This document shows, in pieces, positions 33,427 through 44,500 of a stretch of 64,000 nucleotides of DNA. The translations under genes and the position numbers were made by a program. This DNA comes from Sipunculus nudus (Eukaryota > Annelida > Sipuncula > Golfingiida > Sipunculidae). Within the stretch, counting starts at the first letter, position 1. Every line of letters begins with the position of its first letter. The notes under the pieces are model-generated. The model was not told the DNA's origin and did no database searches. It saw nothing but the letters and a program-made list of their open reading frames with translations. The stretch lies in assembly GCA_026874595.1 (NCBI GenBank), contig CM049322.1, forward strand, positions 31,065,340-31,129,339. The letters run 5' to 3'.

Positions 33427-34480
33427 ATGTTTGTTATTTCATATATGCTATTAATTTTATTTTCAAAATTTAATATATTACTCATTTCTGTATTATATGA
33501 TATATATGTGCCTAGCACTTTCACACATTTTGACCACACTAACCCTAAAGGTTTACTATTGCTATCTTTGTTTTTTCCTAACCACATTGCTTCAGTTTTA
33601 GCATTATTAATGTGTAAGCCTGAACATTTAGTAAACTCTCTGAACAAATCTAGAACAGTTTTAAGCGAGTCCAAATCTGTTAAGATAACAGTGGTGTCAT
33701 CAGCATATAAAACCAATTTTACCTCCTTATTTTTAATCTTTATACCAAGAATGTCTTGATTATTCCTAATATTAACTGCAATTATTTCTAAACAGATGAT
33801 AAATAAATACGGTGATAAGGGGTCTCCTTGTCTAACTCCTCCTCCTATTTTAAAATATCCTGAAGAATGTCCATTATTCATAATACAAGCTTTCACGTCT
33901 TTATACAATACTTTAACCCATTTAATAAATGATTCACCAAAATTAAATCTTTTTAGCGATGCAAAAATAAACTGCCATTCCACTGTATCGAACGCTTTTT
34001 CAAAATCGATTGTTGCCAATAAACCATTTAATTTACATTTATCTATATAAAATAAAGAATCTAAGATGGTTCTTATTGCCTCTGTCATAGATGTATTTTT
34101 TACATATCCAAATTGGTTTCTATGTATGATTTTTGACAAAACATGTTTAACTCTAAACGATAAGGCTTTAGTCATTATTTTATTATCGGTGTTTAATAAC
34201 GAAATTGGACGCCAATTCTTTAATTTTGTTCTATCTTTATCTTTCTTTTCAATTAATGTAATTACAGCCTGCCGCTGTGATCGAGTCAGGCTACCTTGAT
34301 CAAGTGAAAAATTAAAACTATGCACAATTATAGATCCTATTTTATTCCAAAAAGTTTTATAAAACTCTGCTGTTAATCCATCATTCCCTGGTGATTTGTC
34401 CTTTTTAAATGTTTTCAATACTTTGAAACATTCCTCAGCTGTTAAATAGCCTTCACAGTACTCCTGATCTTCCTTTGTTA
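33387..34480 (-). pseudogene. LINE ORF2, reverse transcriptase domain
   Basis: An uninterrupted 343-codon frame (34,418-33,387) holds the RT blocks in order: FKKDKSPGNDGLTAEFYK (block 0/1), NWRPISLLNTDNKIMTKALS (block 2), FGYVKNTSMTEAI, LLATIDFEKAFDTVEW (motif A with the first catalytic Asp), GGGVRQGDPLSPYLFIICLE (motif B), KLVLYADDTTVILTD (motif C, YADD intact) and GLHINNAKTEAMWLG (motifs D/E). The domain copies element RNA at a nicked target. The catalytic triad is intact here although the whole ORF2 is split by frameshifts. The closest group by eye is Tx1 in the L1 superfamily. Confidence 0.92.
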
Positions 34481-34613
34481 ATCTAGGAATTGTTTTATTA
34501 TTTAAAAAACAATTAGTTTCGAGATTTACTGTATCATTAACTGGAGAGGAGTATAGGTTATGAAAAAATTTCTTTTCTTCAGCTAAAATAATATTTATAC
34601 CTGTTACAGAATT

Positions 34614-34988
34614 TCAATTATCGTTAACCATGAGCTTAACATGTTTCTTATTTCCATTTCTTTTTTCTAAATTATAAAAGTACTTTATAATTTTTTCACC
34701 GTACTCGACCCATCTTATTTTAGCTCTTGTAATAATTCCCTGTACTTTTTTATCATAAAGCTCTTGTAATTCTTGATATAATAATTCATACTTTTCCCTT
34801 TCAACTTCTTGGTCTTCCAAAGCTTGAAGTTCACCAATAAGAACCAATTCCCTCTCTTTAGTATCTTTATTTTTACATTTAGAAAAATAAATGGTTTTTC
34901 TTCTAATTCTGTACTTAATTAACTCCCAAAAACTGTTAGGATTAAATTCATCTTTTTCTTTTAGCCATTCATCTATCTGTTTGTTCAT
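34614..34988 (-). pseudogene. LINE ORF2, linker between endonuclease and RT
   Basis: A 124-codon frame rich in Lys/Glu contains DEFNPNSFWELIKYRIRRKT and a helical stretch (ELQALEDQEVEREKYELLYQ), then RAKIRWVEYGEKIIKYFYNL. The 'RWVEYGEKxxKYFxxLE' phrase is the standard linker signature just ahead of RT in L1/Tx1 ORF2. It is separated from the RT frame by a frameshift near 34,420-34,610. Confidence 0.85.
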
Positions 34989-35039
34989 AAAAACAATAAA
35001 TTTATTATCCTCTAAAAGTTGATTATTAAATTTCCAATA

Positions 35040-35790
35040 GCCCTTCCCTCTAATATTCTCTGAAGGTTTCTTAAGTGTTATAGTTATTCATGAATGATCC
35101 GACTTAAATGCCGGGATAATATTAATATCTAGGACATAATCTTGTAAATGACTGGTAATGAGAAAATAGTCTTTTCTACTATATAGATTTTTAACTTCTG
35201 TCGCCACGTGTTTTGTTCTTTTTCTGGATATTTTATTCTCCATATATCTTTTACATTTAATAATGTTTTTATCTTCATGATTTCTTTAATAACTTTTGTT
35301 TTCAGCACCATTTGTCCCCCTTTTTTTATCTATCCCTGTAAGAACACAGTTCCAGTCCCCTCCCAATATAACATTATCATCTTGTGTCACTTGCATTTTT
35401 AAAATTTGTTCATATATTTTTTTATAAAACAATATTTGTGATCTCTCTATATTTGGAGAATATATATTTATGAATATAAATGAAGTGTCACATATTTCTA
35501 ATTTAATTGTAATTAATCTTCCATCATCATCCTTTAATGTTTCAATAATATTATATTGGATATTATTAGACAATAAACAAGCCACTCCTCTACTATGGTT
35601 TGTACCTTGGCTCATAATGACTTTCCCACCCCATTCATTTTTCCACAGGTAATGATCCTTTTCTGTGCTGTATGTTTCCTGTAGTAAAACTATATCAGCT
35701 TCATGTTTTCGGGACCAACTAAAAATGGCTCTTCTCTTGTTGAAATTTCTCATGCCTCTTACATTCATGCTTAATATTTTTAGTTGTGAT
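35040..35790 (-). pseudogene. LINE ORF2, EEP endonuclease domain
   Basis: The frame starting near 35,793 reads SQLKILSMNVRGMRNFNKRR, IVLLQETYSTEKDHYLW, RGVACLLSNN, FIFINIYSPN and ILGGDWNCVLTGIDKKRG. It continues in a second frame (35,311-35,129) and ends FKSDHS near 35,095. N of SMNVRG, E of QETY, D and N of GGDWN, and D and H of SDHS form the expected metal-binding and catalytic set of apurinic-type LINE endonucleases, which nick the target site. Breaks are the frameshift near 35,290-35,310 and one near 35,125. Confidence 0.9.
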
Positions 35791-35829
35791 GCCATGAGAT
35801 ATTTCTTGAACAATTAAAATTTATAATCA

Positions 35830-37560
35830 CAATATAAATGTTATCTATGAAAGTATACCACTTTCTTAAAAAAATTACCAATGTTATATTAGCATTTTGC
35901 TCATAGTTTATATCATAAATTTTTAAACAGCTTCTTATGTCATACAGACATCTGTACTTTACCTGAATTTTTGAAGTACCCTTTTCACAAAAACAACACA
36001 AAAACATTAATATAGTAACATCACCTATTTTCATTATATCAATATCCATCCAAAAATAAGTTCTTACAATAATATGTGTTAGTGCAGTTGCTTCATCAGA
36101 ATATACGATCTGATGTAATCTAATGACCAATATACATAAATGGTGCTCCATTTTCCTGATTTATATAGTTATTCTGTTCACCCTACCACTCTTTATTAAT
36201 TAATACAATTACAGATAAAGTGAAGAAGAAAAAATTGAATACCATAGCTTTCTAATTACTGATACATACTCCTGATATATATTAATTATAGTATCACACA
36301 TAAAACATACCAATTTACTCAATCTTAAGAAAGGCTTGTGACTATAAAATTGAATAGTGAATAATAATCTACATTAATATACAGAAATGGTGATAGGTTT
36401 TATATTTTGGGAATGTCAAACACTAATTACTGGGGTTCCTTTTAGTTTTTTGTCAACAATATGCTATATTACATAAGCCTAAAGTAATAAAATTATAATG
36501 TTATGATATGAATCATTGAATCTTAGGAGTGTCCAAATATACCTGCTTTAACAACATGTAATATAAATATGTTACATTCCAGCTCCTTTATAAGGTTTAG
36601 AAATGATAATTAGTTTTTTGTGTTATTCTTTACAAGTATTCAAAACTAGTGTGCCACTGGCTTCCCTGCATATGTGAAATATCATATTCATCAATGGTGT
36701 GCAGTAGATTACATAGTTTTGTAATAAAAAACTTAAAGGAATATATATACAATTGCTTACTGATAATATAAACACATACTCAAAATACGGAAAAAAAGAA
36801 ACCCATACTTGAATCTTAAAAAATTCCATATTATGAATTTGTTTTATAATTTATAAGCTCGATTGACTATTTTGACCCGGAGAAATCCTTTGGAAATATT
36901 TGAACTTTTAATAGTTGTTCATGAACTGATAACTACCTGCGAGTTGTTTACTTATTTACTTTACTAAAAACTACAAAAACTTGTTAACTTGGATTGATAA
37001 GACATCTACAATAATAAGTTCTGTCCTCTCTCCTTTTACAGAGCCTAATAAATAGTTATATGACCACTTGCTTCTCTAGTTGTCCAATATTATGAAAGTA
37101 GATTTAAAAAAATCCAACATATTCTATAATTTATTAATATTATTAATAATTTTTGCTCTTGTTTACAAAAATTACCGAACAAGAAGTTTAGTTATAACTC
37201 TGAATCGATTTCGTAAAGCTCGTAGTTTAAAATCATTGTACCACATGCATGCTCCGCGGACCTCTCCATACTGGCTACTAAAACATACTATAAAGCACTG
37301 GCAGTGGCATAGAAAACACTGAGGGGGATAATGCCAATGTAACATGCTCAGTCTGGTTTAATTCTATTTGCAGAACTTACTTGTACTTTTCTGTAGGATT
37401 TCTCCAAATTGACCAGCCTCCAAAATAAAACATAGCTACAATAAAGCTAACCAATCAGACAAAAGAATACAGAAACAGCTTCACACAGTTCCAACAAGTT
37501 CCAATTTTTATTTACAGTCTTTCCTATCCAAAACAGTAGTCTTTCTTATCCTTTTTAGCT
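35830..37560. other. Unexplained AT-rich stretch inside the LINE
   Basis: In Tx1/L1 elements ORF1 ends close to the start of ORF2. Here about 1.9 kb separate the ORF1-like stop (37,771) from the ORF2 start (about 35,795), and most of it is very AT-rich without motifs on either strand. It may be a nested insertion whose ends I could not locate, or an unusually long inter-ORF region. Confidence 0.4.
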
Positions 37561-37770
37561 TACCACTTTTGTTTCACTGTTCCCCTATAGATGGCGCTAT
37601 GAGAGTCCAAAAATAGACGCACTTTCATTCATGTTCACATGTGAATGAAGTCGACCCCTTTGTTCCATTGGTCAATGGCCTCGCGTAAGCTATTTTTAGA
37701 AGTTCAGCGTAAGATTATGGTCCCTTTTCATGCCTCGCCGGTTCTGCACCTAACGATACCCGAGTTCTTA

Positions 37771-37857
37771 TTATATAATTTCCACTTGCTTTCCGTCCAC
37801 CACAAGCTTGCCCCGTACGAATCTCACCTTTTTACCTTCGTTATGTGCCCGGTTCAT
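37771..37857 (-). pseudogene. LINE ORF1 C-terminal stub
   Basis: On the minus strand the last ~28 codons before a TAA at 37,771 include KVRFVRGKLVVDGKQVEI. The 'gkVrfxxgkLxvDGkxy' block is typical of the C terminus of ORF1-type proteins of the L1/Tx1 group. The stub starts right at the 5' junction of the insertion, so the rest of ORF1 was lost by 5' truncation. Confidence 0.6.
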
Positions 37858-37866
37858 CTGCGGAAG

Positions 37867-37883
37867 GGCTTATTGGACACCTT
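37867..37883 (+). repeat. Target-site duplication, right copy
   Basis: An exact copy of 31,762-31,778. Gag-related sequence resumes directly after it. Confidence 0.9.
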
Positions 37884-38060
37884 AATTGACCATTGGAACG
37901 AGATGGCAGGTGTAGGCGATGACTTCAACCTGTTAGTTGACTTGCTGATGCGCGAGCAGTATATGTCGCAGCAAGGATCTTTCTGTATTCTTGAAGGAGA
38001 GACAGTGTCGCGATATAGATAGCATGGCGGAGATGGCCGAGAGATATACGGAGGCCTTGA
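37867..38060 (+). pseudogene. Ty3/gypsy gag, 3' continuation
   Basis: After the duplicated target site the + strand encodes IDHWNEMAGVGDDFNLLVDL followed by LLMREQYM, and then in another frame KERQCRDIDSMAEMAERYTE. These are the next blocks of the same SCAN-like gag capsid domain (…DRW..MAxVxxxFxxLxDLxxxEQ…MAEMAERYxEA). Together with 31,220-31,778 it shows one gag interrupted by the LINE. The nucleocapsid, protease and polymerase do not follow; homology ends near 38,060. Confidence 0.8.
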
Positions 38061-38385
38061 ATTTTGACCCCGTGTCCTCAAAATCGACAGGGTTCTTCAT
38101 ATGTGGATGGCTGAGCCATATGTGCAAGATGAAAGGTTTTAGTCAAAAAGTTTGGCTTAAAATCGATCCACAAGCCAATTCCGGACGGACAGACGGACGG
38201 ACAGACATTACTATATATACTATTGGGTTTAGGGCCGAGCTTTGGGGTGTGCCAGCTTGTAACGTGATTTCATTTGAATGGATACCGTTGATGTTAATTT
38301 TTAGTGTTCTGTTTGTTAAGAATGAGGAGACAAGTCTTACTAATTTGTGAGGTAGGTGTGTTTGTTTTATTTTTACTCTTAGTCG
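38061..38385. other. Unassigned sequence with GGAC/GACA simple repeat
   Basis: 'ccggacggacagacggacgg' at 38,180-38,200 is the only structure noted between the gag remnant and the jockey-like LINE. Confidence 0.4.
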
Positions 38386-40017
38386 TTCGGCCAGACCACG
38401 TCGAAAGCCTTTTCCACATGTAAGAATGTGGCAATGGTGTGCTTTCCTTGTTTTAGTCGTTTGTTGCCGCTTGGCTTAAACGGAATATGTGGTCACAGGT
38501 GGATCTACCTGCGCGAAATCCAGTTTGATTATCATTAAAGAATGGGCCGTCAAAACTACCTGGTCTTGTGTCTAAGAAGTTTGTAATGCGGTGTTAATAT
38601 TAAAATAAAAAGTTTACCAAGGCATGATAATTAACTGATCGGTCTAAAGTGTGTGTGTTTGTCTGCAGGTTTGTTTGGTTTAGGTATCATGGTGACTAGG
38701 GCTCTTTTCCATTCAATGGTAAATTGCCCCAATTAATCACTAGTGTGTATAGAATTGATATCCTTTCTAGACATGCGTCTGGTATTTTCTAATGATTTTG
38801 TAGGTCAATTTGTGAATTCTCGGTGCTGAGTTTCCTTTTGATTTTGCTATTGCGCGTTCACTTTCTATTAATGATATGGGCCGAACCGCAGTATTTTCGT
38901 CTCAAGTGTCGTGTTGTGGGTTTCCTAATGCGGAAAATAAAATATTATTTTCAATAGTTATGTTGTATATTTCTATATATTCATTCCTCGTCTTAATCAG
39001 GATCAGTTGGGATTCAGTGAATGCGTTCCATTGTTTGCGCAAATCTTGCTCGATCTTTGGCCGTAGTTGCTGCTGAACCCTCAGGCCGTTTTAATGGTTC
39101 ATTATTCCCGGTGTTTGGATTTAATTTGCTATTTGAATTGTTTTTTATTGTTTCCATATTGATTCGTTATTAGTTATGTGATCAAGGTTTTTATATATTC
39201 TTTCCACTGGTATTTATTTTGTTCATTTATGGCATGTTTGACTATTTTATTAGCTCTGTTGAATAGATTGTTTGCTTCGGGGGTGCGTGTTTTTGTTCCA
39301 GTCAGTTTTATTTAGGTTTCTTACTAATTTAGGTGGGGCCGTCTGTGGTTTCCAGTTTATACCTACTTGTATTGGGACCTGGTCTGAACCGACATCCTCC
39401 CCGACATGGAAGTCGGATGAGAATGCGATGCAAAGTGCAACCAAAGCTAAAACCAGTATATTCTATTTCCATTACTATGGCTGAAAAATGTCAGTTTTAT
39501 AATTTAGTAGAATTACCGTCAGCTAGTTCTTATAAGGGAATATTTCCTGAAATGTTTGTCCTTTTTGCTCCGTAATCTTTGTGTGGGGCGTTGAGGTCGC
39601 TTAGAATTAGGTAATTTTTGCTCGTTGTTTTCATTTATTGGAATATTCGTTTTTGTAGTGCAGTTTTGGGAGGTTGTTATAAATTAATAGATCCAGAGGC
39701 GGGCCGTTTGTGTTATATCAATTATTTTTCAATTGAAAGGGTTTCAGCTCTGAAATGGCTAAACCAATTGTTTACGGAGTAGTCTTTATTTCTGATAATG
39801 CATATAGCCAGTCCACCTATATGTCCCTCTTTTCGGTCTGCCCGTATAACATCATATGGCCCCAGTGTAAAGTGTGTTCCCGGTTTAAGTCTGGTGTCCG
39901 TGACTAGAGCTATATGTATTTCGTGTTTCGTGAGATAATTTGGTAGCTCTAGTTTGTGTTTTGATGCTGTTGATGTCAATGTGTATTAGTTTTAATCTAT
40001 CTACATTGTTGTAATTG
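38386..40017 (-). mobile_element. Jockey-like LINE fragment (endonuclease to RT motif A)
   Basis: The minus strand reads, from 40,017: LKLIHIDINSI (EEP start), YLTKHEIHIALVTDTRLKPG, GPYDVIRADRKEGHIGGLAI, LSDLNAPHKDYGAKRTN (about 39,620-39,570) and EDVGSDQVPIQVGINWKP (about 39,400-39,350; SDQ where SDH is usual). About 700 bp further come NQTGFRAGRSTCDHIFRLSQ and TIATFLHVEKAFDVVWP (38,545-38,386). The latter is RT motif A, but the first catalytic Asp is His. Frames change several times. No RT beyond motif A, no tail and no poly(A) are present, so this is an internal or 5' fragment of a jockey/R1-like element. Confidence 0.75.
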
Positions 40018-40319
40018 GATGTGATTTTGTTTTGGGAAGTTTTTATCTAAGTATCTTGATAATTAATGCATGGATTGCCATTAATATTGCCTTGGATACT
40101 GGATATTTACTTAACAAGTGACCCGTGGGTCATGACGCTCAGCCGACTGACATGTTGACAATATGTCCGTGCACAGGCAACTAATTACGATAATGTAGGT
40201 GGCATCATTGTTCATGTATATTAGCTTAAGTTCATCAAGACCCATAAGCATAACAAATTTGATGACAATCCAACCAGCTTTACCTGAGGAATCTGGCAAT
40301 TAGTGTGTATTTTGCATTT

Positions 40320-43110
40320 TTTCCTGGGGTGCTCAAACATACCTCAAAACCCTGAGAATATAGGTCACAATGACCGAATTTTAGGTTTCTGGGAAGAACT
40401 TTTAAGGAACTCTCTGGATATCAGGTTAGAAGATTCTGGACCCAATGGTTATGATTTGTGCCCAATTTTGGTTTAAAATTTTCAGTTATTCTGAGGGGTG
40501 CTTATAAGCCCCATAGCTCAGAAAATATGGGTAACTAATTTCACGTTTCCTAGCAGACTTTTCATGGACCTCCCTGGATTTTAAGTTAGAAGATTTCAGG
40601 TCCAATGGTTATAATTTGTGCCCTGATTGGTATCAAATATTAATTATGCTGGGGGGAGCTTATAAGCCCCATAGCTCAGAGAATATTGGTAACAGAGACC
40701 TAATTTCAAGTTTCCAGGGAATTTTTCACAGACCTCCCTGGATGTCAAGTAAGCCGATTCTAGGACCAATGGTTACAATGTGTGCCTTGTTAACGGACCA
40801 ACGCATCTGTAAAGGTATCAAAAATAGAGAAAAAAAGGGTTAAACTTTTTAAAAATCCAGGTGACGCCACCAGTCTGCAGGATCTAATGAAAGACTCAAT
40901 GATCAATATGCATGCAAAGAATCATTGTAATAAATACATTAGTTGTTCAGATAATTGAGCTTTATGTCATATTTTTAATTATTCTGGGAGGTATTTCTGA
41001 GCCCCAGAGCTTGGAGAATATGGGTAACAGTGACCTAATTTCAAGTTTCGCATGAAACTTTTCATGGATCTCTCTGGATGTCAAGTTAGAAGATTCCAGA
41101 TCCAGTGGTTAGGATTTGTGCCCTGTTAACAGATTAACGCATCATAAGAGGTCTAAAAAATAGAGAAAAAATTTCGTTAAAAATAAAAATACAGGTTGCA
41201 CCACCAGACTGCAGAAACTGATGAAACATTCCATGATTTATATCCATGCAAAGAATCATGGTGATCAGTGCAATAGCTGTTCAGATCCTTGAGCTTTTGT
41301 TTCAAATTTACAATTATTCTGTAGGGTACTTCAGAGCCCAATAGTTCAGAGTTTATGGGTAACAGAGACCACACAGCCTTTTCTTGGGTATCCCTACATG
41401 TCAAGAATAAAGATTCTAGGTCCAGCCGTGACAATTTGTGCCATGTTAACAGATGACCACATCTTAAGAGGTCTCAAATATGAAGACAAAAAATTGTAAA
41501 AATCGAAAAATACAGGTGGCACCACCAGACTGCAGAAATTGATGAAACATTCAATGATCAATATCCATGCAAAGATTCATGGTGATCAATGCAACAGATG
41601 TTCAGATAATTGAGCTTTATGTCATATTTTTAATTATTCTGGGAGGTATTTCTGAGCCCCAGAGCTTGGAGAATATGGGTAACAGAGACCTAATTTCAAG
41701 TTTCGCATGATGTCAAGTTAGAAGATTCCAGATCCAGTGGTTAGGATTTGTGCCCTGTTAACAGATGAACGCATCATAAGAGGTCTAAAAAAATGAGAAA
41801 AAATTTCGAAAAAAAATACAGGTGGCACCACCAGACTGCAGAAACTGATGAAACGTTCCATAATTAATATCCATGCAAAGAATCATGGTGATCAGTGCAA
41901 TAGCTGTTCAGATCCTTGAGCTTTTGTTTCGAATTTCCCATTATTCTGGAGGGTACTTCAGAGCCCAATAGTTCAGAGTTTATGGTAACAGAGACCACAA
42001 AGCCTTTTCATGGGTATCCCTACATGTCAAGAATGAAGATTGTAGGTCCAGCCGTTACAATTTGTGCAATGTTAACAGATGACCACATCTTAAGAGTTTC
42101 AAATATGGAGACAAAAAATTGTAAAAATCGAAAAATACAGGTGGCACCACCAGACTGAAGAAATTGATTAAACATTCCATGATCAATATCCATGCGAAGA
42201 ATCATGGTGATCAATGCAATAGTTGTTCAGATACTTGAGATTTGTATCAAAGTTTCCATTATTCTCGGGGGGGGGGGGGGCAAAGCCCCAAAGCTCAAGA
42301 GTTTATGGGCAACAGAGACCTAAATTCAGGTTTCCAAGGAGACCTGCATAGGCCTCCCTGCATGTCAAGAGAGAAGTTACTAGGTCCAGTGGTTACGATT
42401 TGTGCCCTGTTAACAGATGACCGAATACATGGTCTGAAAAATAGAGAAAAAAATTCGTAAAAATTAAAAAAAAATACAGGTGGCGCCACCAGTCTGCAGA
42501 AACTGATGAAACATTCCATGACCAATATCCATGCAAAGAATCATGGTTATCAATGCATTATTTGTTCAGATACTGGAGCTTTTGTATCAAATTTACTATT
42601 ATTCTGGGGGGGGGGGGGGTACTTTGGAGCCCCATAGCTCAAAGTTTATGGGTAACAGAGAGCGAATTTTAGGTTTCCAAGGACAATTTTCATGGACCTC
42701 CCTGCATATTAAGAGAGAAGATGTTAGTTCCAGTCGTTACGATTTGTGCCCTATTTCCAGATGACCGCATCTTTAAGGTCTCAAAAATAGAGAAACAAAA
42801 TCGTAAAAAAATAAAAAAAAGGTAGCGCCACCAGTCTGCAGAAACTGATGAAACACTCCATGATTAATATCTAGGCAAAGAATCATGGTGATCAATGCAT
42901 TAGTTGTTCAGATACTTGAGCTTTTGTATCAAATTTTACATTATTCTGGTGGGTATTTCGGAGGCACCATAGCTCGAAGAATATGTGTAACAGAGACCTA
43001 ATTCCAGGTTTTCATGAAGATTTTTCCTGGAACTCCCTGGATGTTAAGAAAGAAGATTCCAGCTCCAGCGGTAACGATTTGGGCCCTGTTAACTGACAGA
43101 CGGCCGGAAG
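40320..43110 (+). repeat. Satellite-like array of ~160-bp and ~320-bp units
   Basis: Seven long units are marked by the CACCAG(T/A)CTGCAG block (at 40,875; 41,209; 41,530; 41,836; 42,155 as CTGAAG; 42,494; 42,836), giving periods of 334, 321, 306, 319, 339 and 342 bp. Each unit also has 'atccatgcaaagaatcatgg', 'ttattctggggg', 'agccccatagctcagag', 'gggtaacagagacctaattt', 'acctccctggatgtcaag' and 'gtgccctgttaacagatga'. Ahead of them three shorter units (from about 40,327, 40,494 and 40,650) lack the CTGCAG half and repeat at about 160 bp. G-runs of 10-12 bases occur in units at 42,267 and 42,607. Short frames in the array are repeat artefacts. Confidence 0.92.
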
Positions 43111-43180
43111 GACGCAGAAAAATGGTGATCGCTATAGCTCAGATTACTTACAGTCAGCTGAGCTAAAAACTGGTGGCGGG
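43083..43180 (+). repeat. Terminal block of the 320-bp repeat
   Basis: After the last unit the sequence runs 'ttaactgacagacggccgga', then 'gtgatcgctatagctcag..' and 'acagtcagctgagctaaaa'. The same terminal block, inverted, adjoins the isolated unit at 49,070-49,445, so array unit and terminus belong to one element. Confidence 0.7.
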
Positions 43181-43479
43181 ACCTGTGCTTTTTTCTAATT
43201 TTTACGATCATATTTGTTTTTGAGATCGGCAAATGACAGTATTAATGTCAGTTTTGACTGGGACTGGTTTCTTCACTTCATGAAGCCTGGTGGCGCCACC
43301 TGATTTTTTAAATATTTTTTGCATTTTTCCATTACTGTGAGATAGCCAAATTATATTGATAATATCAGATTTGCAGCTGTGGTGTTAACTAGAGTCCCGA
43401 AACCATGTGTGTTTAATAAAAACCCGCTTGAATAACCTGATGCCCAGTAGTAACCACCCAGTCCAGCCGTCAATCCGTC

Positions 43480-44190
43480 TGTTCGTCTTTCAGTATGTTT
43501 GTCAAATTTGTTTCCAAATGTTAAGACTAGTTTCGATTGACTTTGGATTTCAACCCACCTCGAAGATAAGAACCCTATTGAAGTTGGGGACATATGAGGT
43601 CACAGGTAAAGGTCACATAACCCACTTATTGAGAAAGATTGTGGATGCATTTTGAGCCAAAATTTTCATCCAAAACCTTCCATCTTGCACATATAGCTGA
43701 CCTGCTAATATAGGGGAAGAACATGATTGATATTTGGGTCACAAGGTCAAAAATCAAGGCCACAGGGGCCATCTGTCTACATATTTATTTCCAGATGATA
43801 AGTCCAGATGGATTGAAATATTATTTACAAACTTAACTCATATATGGCCTTTTACTTAGTAAGAACTCTATTGATTTTGGGGTCATGAGATCAAAGGTCA
43901 AGGTAACATGACCCACTTCTTTAAATAATTTTGGCTTTATTTAAAGCCAAACCTTTTGATCTCAGATCTTCCATCTTCCACATGTGGTGCACCTGCCAAC
44001 AGGGCAAGGTTCTGTTTGATGTTTGGTTCAAAAGTTCAAAGGTCAAGGTCATTCACAAATTAGTTTATGGATGATAACTCCAGTTTGGGTGACAGATTGA
44101 CTTCGAACTTGATCACAGGACATCAGTTTGAAAAAGCTCATAAACATATCCTTATTGACAAATTCAGCTGAGCGTCGAGACCAATGTGTC
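43480..44190 (+). repeat. GGTCA-rich dispersed repeat, about two units
   Basis: Phrases such as 'atgaggtcacaggtaaaggtc', 'gggtcacaaggtcaaaaatc', 'atgagatcaaaggtcaaggt', 'atgacccact', 'aagaac(c)ctattga' and 'ccatctt.cacat' recur about 320 bp apart. This is a diverged tandem or dispersed repeat. The AGGTCA words are a property of the repeat. Confidence 0.6.
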
Positions 44191-44425
44191 TCTAGTTTAA
44201 TGTCCTGATAATTAAGAGCTATAGTGAGTATCAAATTCTGTTTTAATTTTAAGAATTTGTTGTGCATGATAATATTGATATGCAAGAATAAATAAAATAT
44301 GCTTTGGTGGAGGATATGCTCTCTCCAAGTGCTCTCTTAGTTTTATAATTACTTGCATACTTCAATTTTATTAGTAGATATCACTGTCATGAAAGTTTTT
44401 CCTCAGAATAACATGCAAAGTCGGA
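44191..44425. other. Unassigned sequence
   Basis: AT-rich; nothing recognised. Confidence 0.35.
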
Positions 44426-44500
44426 TGGGGAATGGGGTGGGGGCGGGGGTGTAAGGGGGGTAGAGGGGTTTAGGAGGGTAGGGGGGGGGGAATGAAGGGC
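44426..44500 (+). repeat. G-rich tract with quadruplex-like spacing
   Basis: Within 75 bp there are at least eight runs of three or more G (including runs of 5, 6, 4 and 10) separated by 1-8 bases. The strand asymmetry is extreme compared with the AT-rich flanks. Confidence 0.85.

Larger units (their letters stand above)
31779..37866 (-). mobile_element. Tx1/L1-group LINE inserted in the gypsy gag
   Basis: The element is about 6.1 kb on the minus strand. It ends in a 17-T run (31,777-31,793, the complement of its poly(A) tail) and is flanked by a 17-bp target-site duplication. From its 5' end it carries the last ~28 codons of an ORF1-like protein (37,857-37,771), an unexplained AT-rich stretch (37,560-35,830), then ORF2: EEP endonuclease, linker, reverse transcriptase and a C-terminal cysteine-rich region. 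Motif choice (LKILSMNVRGM, GGDWNCVL, IDFEKAFDTVEW, YADDTT) fits the Tx1 clade of the L1 group. The 5' end lies inside ORF1, so it is 5'-truncated. A handful of frameshifts makes it inactive, but long intact frames indicate a fairly recent insertion. Confidence 0.9.

Noticed and set aside
33427-34299. Three + strand frames of 77-110 codons
   Set aside because: They are antisense shadows of the LINE reverse transcriptase on the minus strand.
37645-38022. A 125-codon + frame as one host gene
   Set aside because: It crosses the 5' junction of the LINE: its first part is antisense to the LINE 5' end and its second part is gypsy gag.
40320-43110. Regularly spaced repeats as a CRISPR array
   Set aside because: Units are 306-342 bp without short unique spacers, there are no cas genes, and the DNA is eukaryotic.
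43480-44190. A nuclear-receptor-controlled enhancer
   Set aside because: The AGGTCA words are shared by dispersed repeats with no nearby gene, so I kept it only as a low-interest note.
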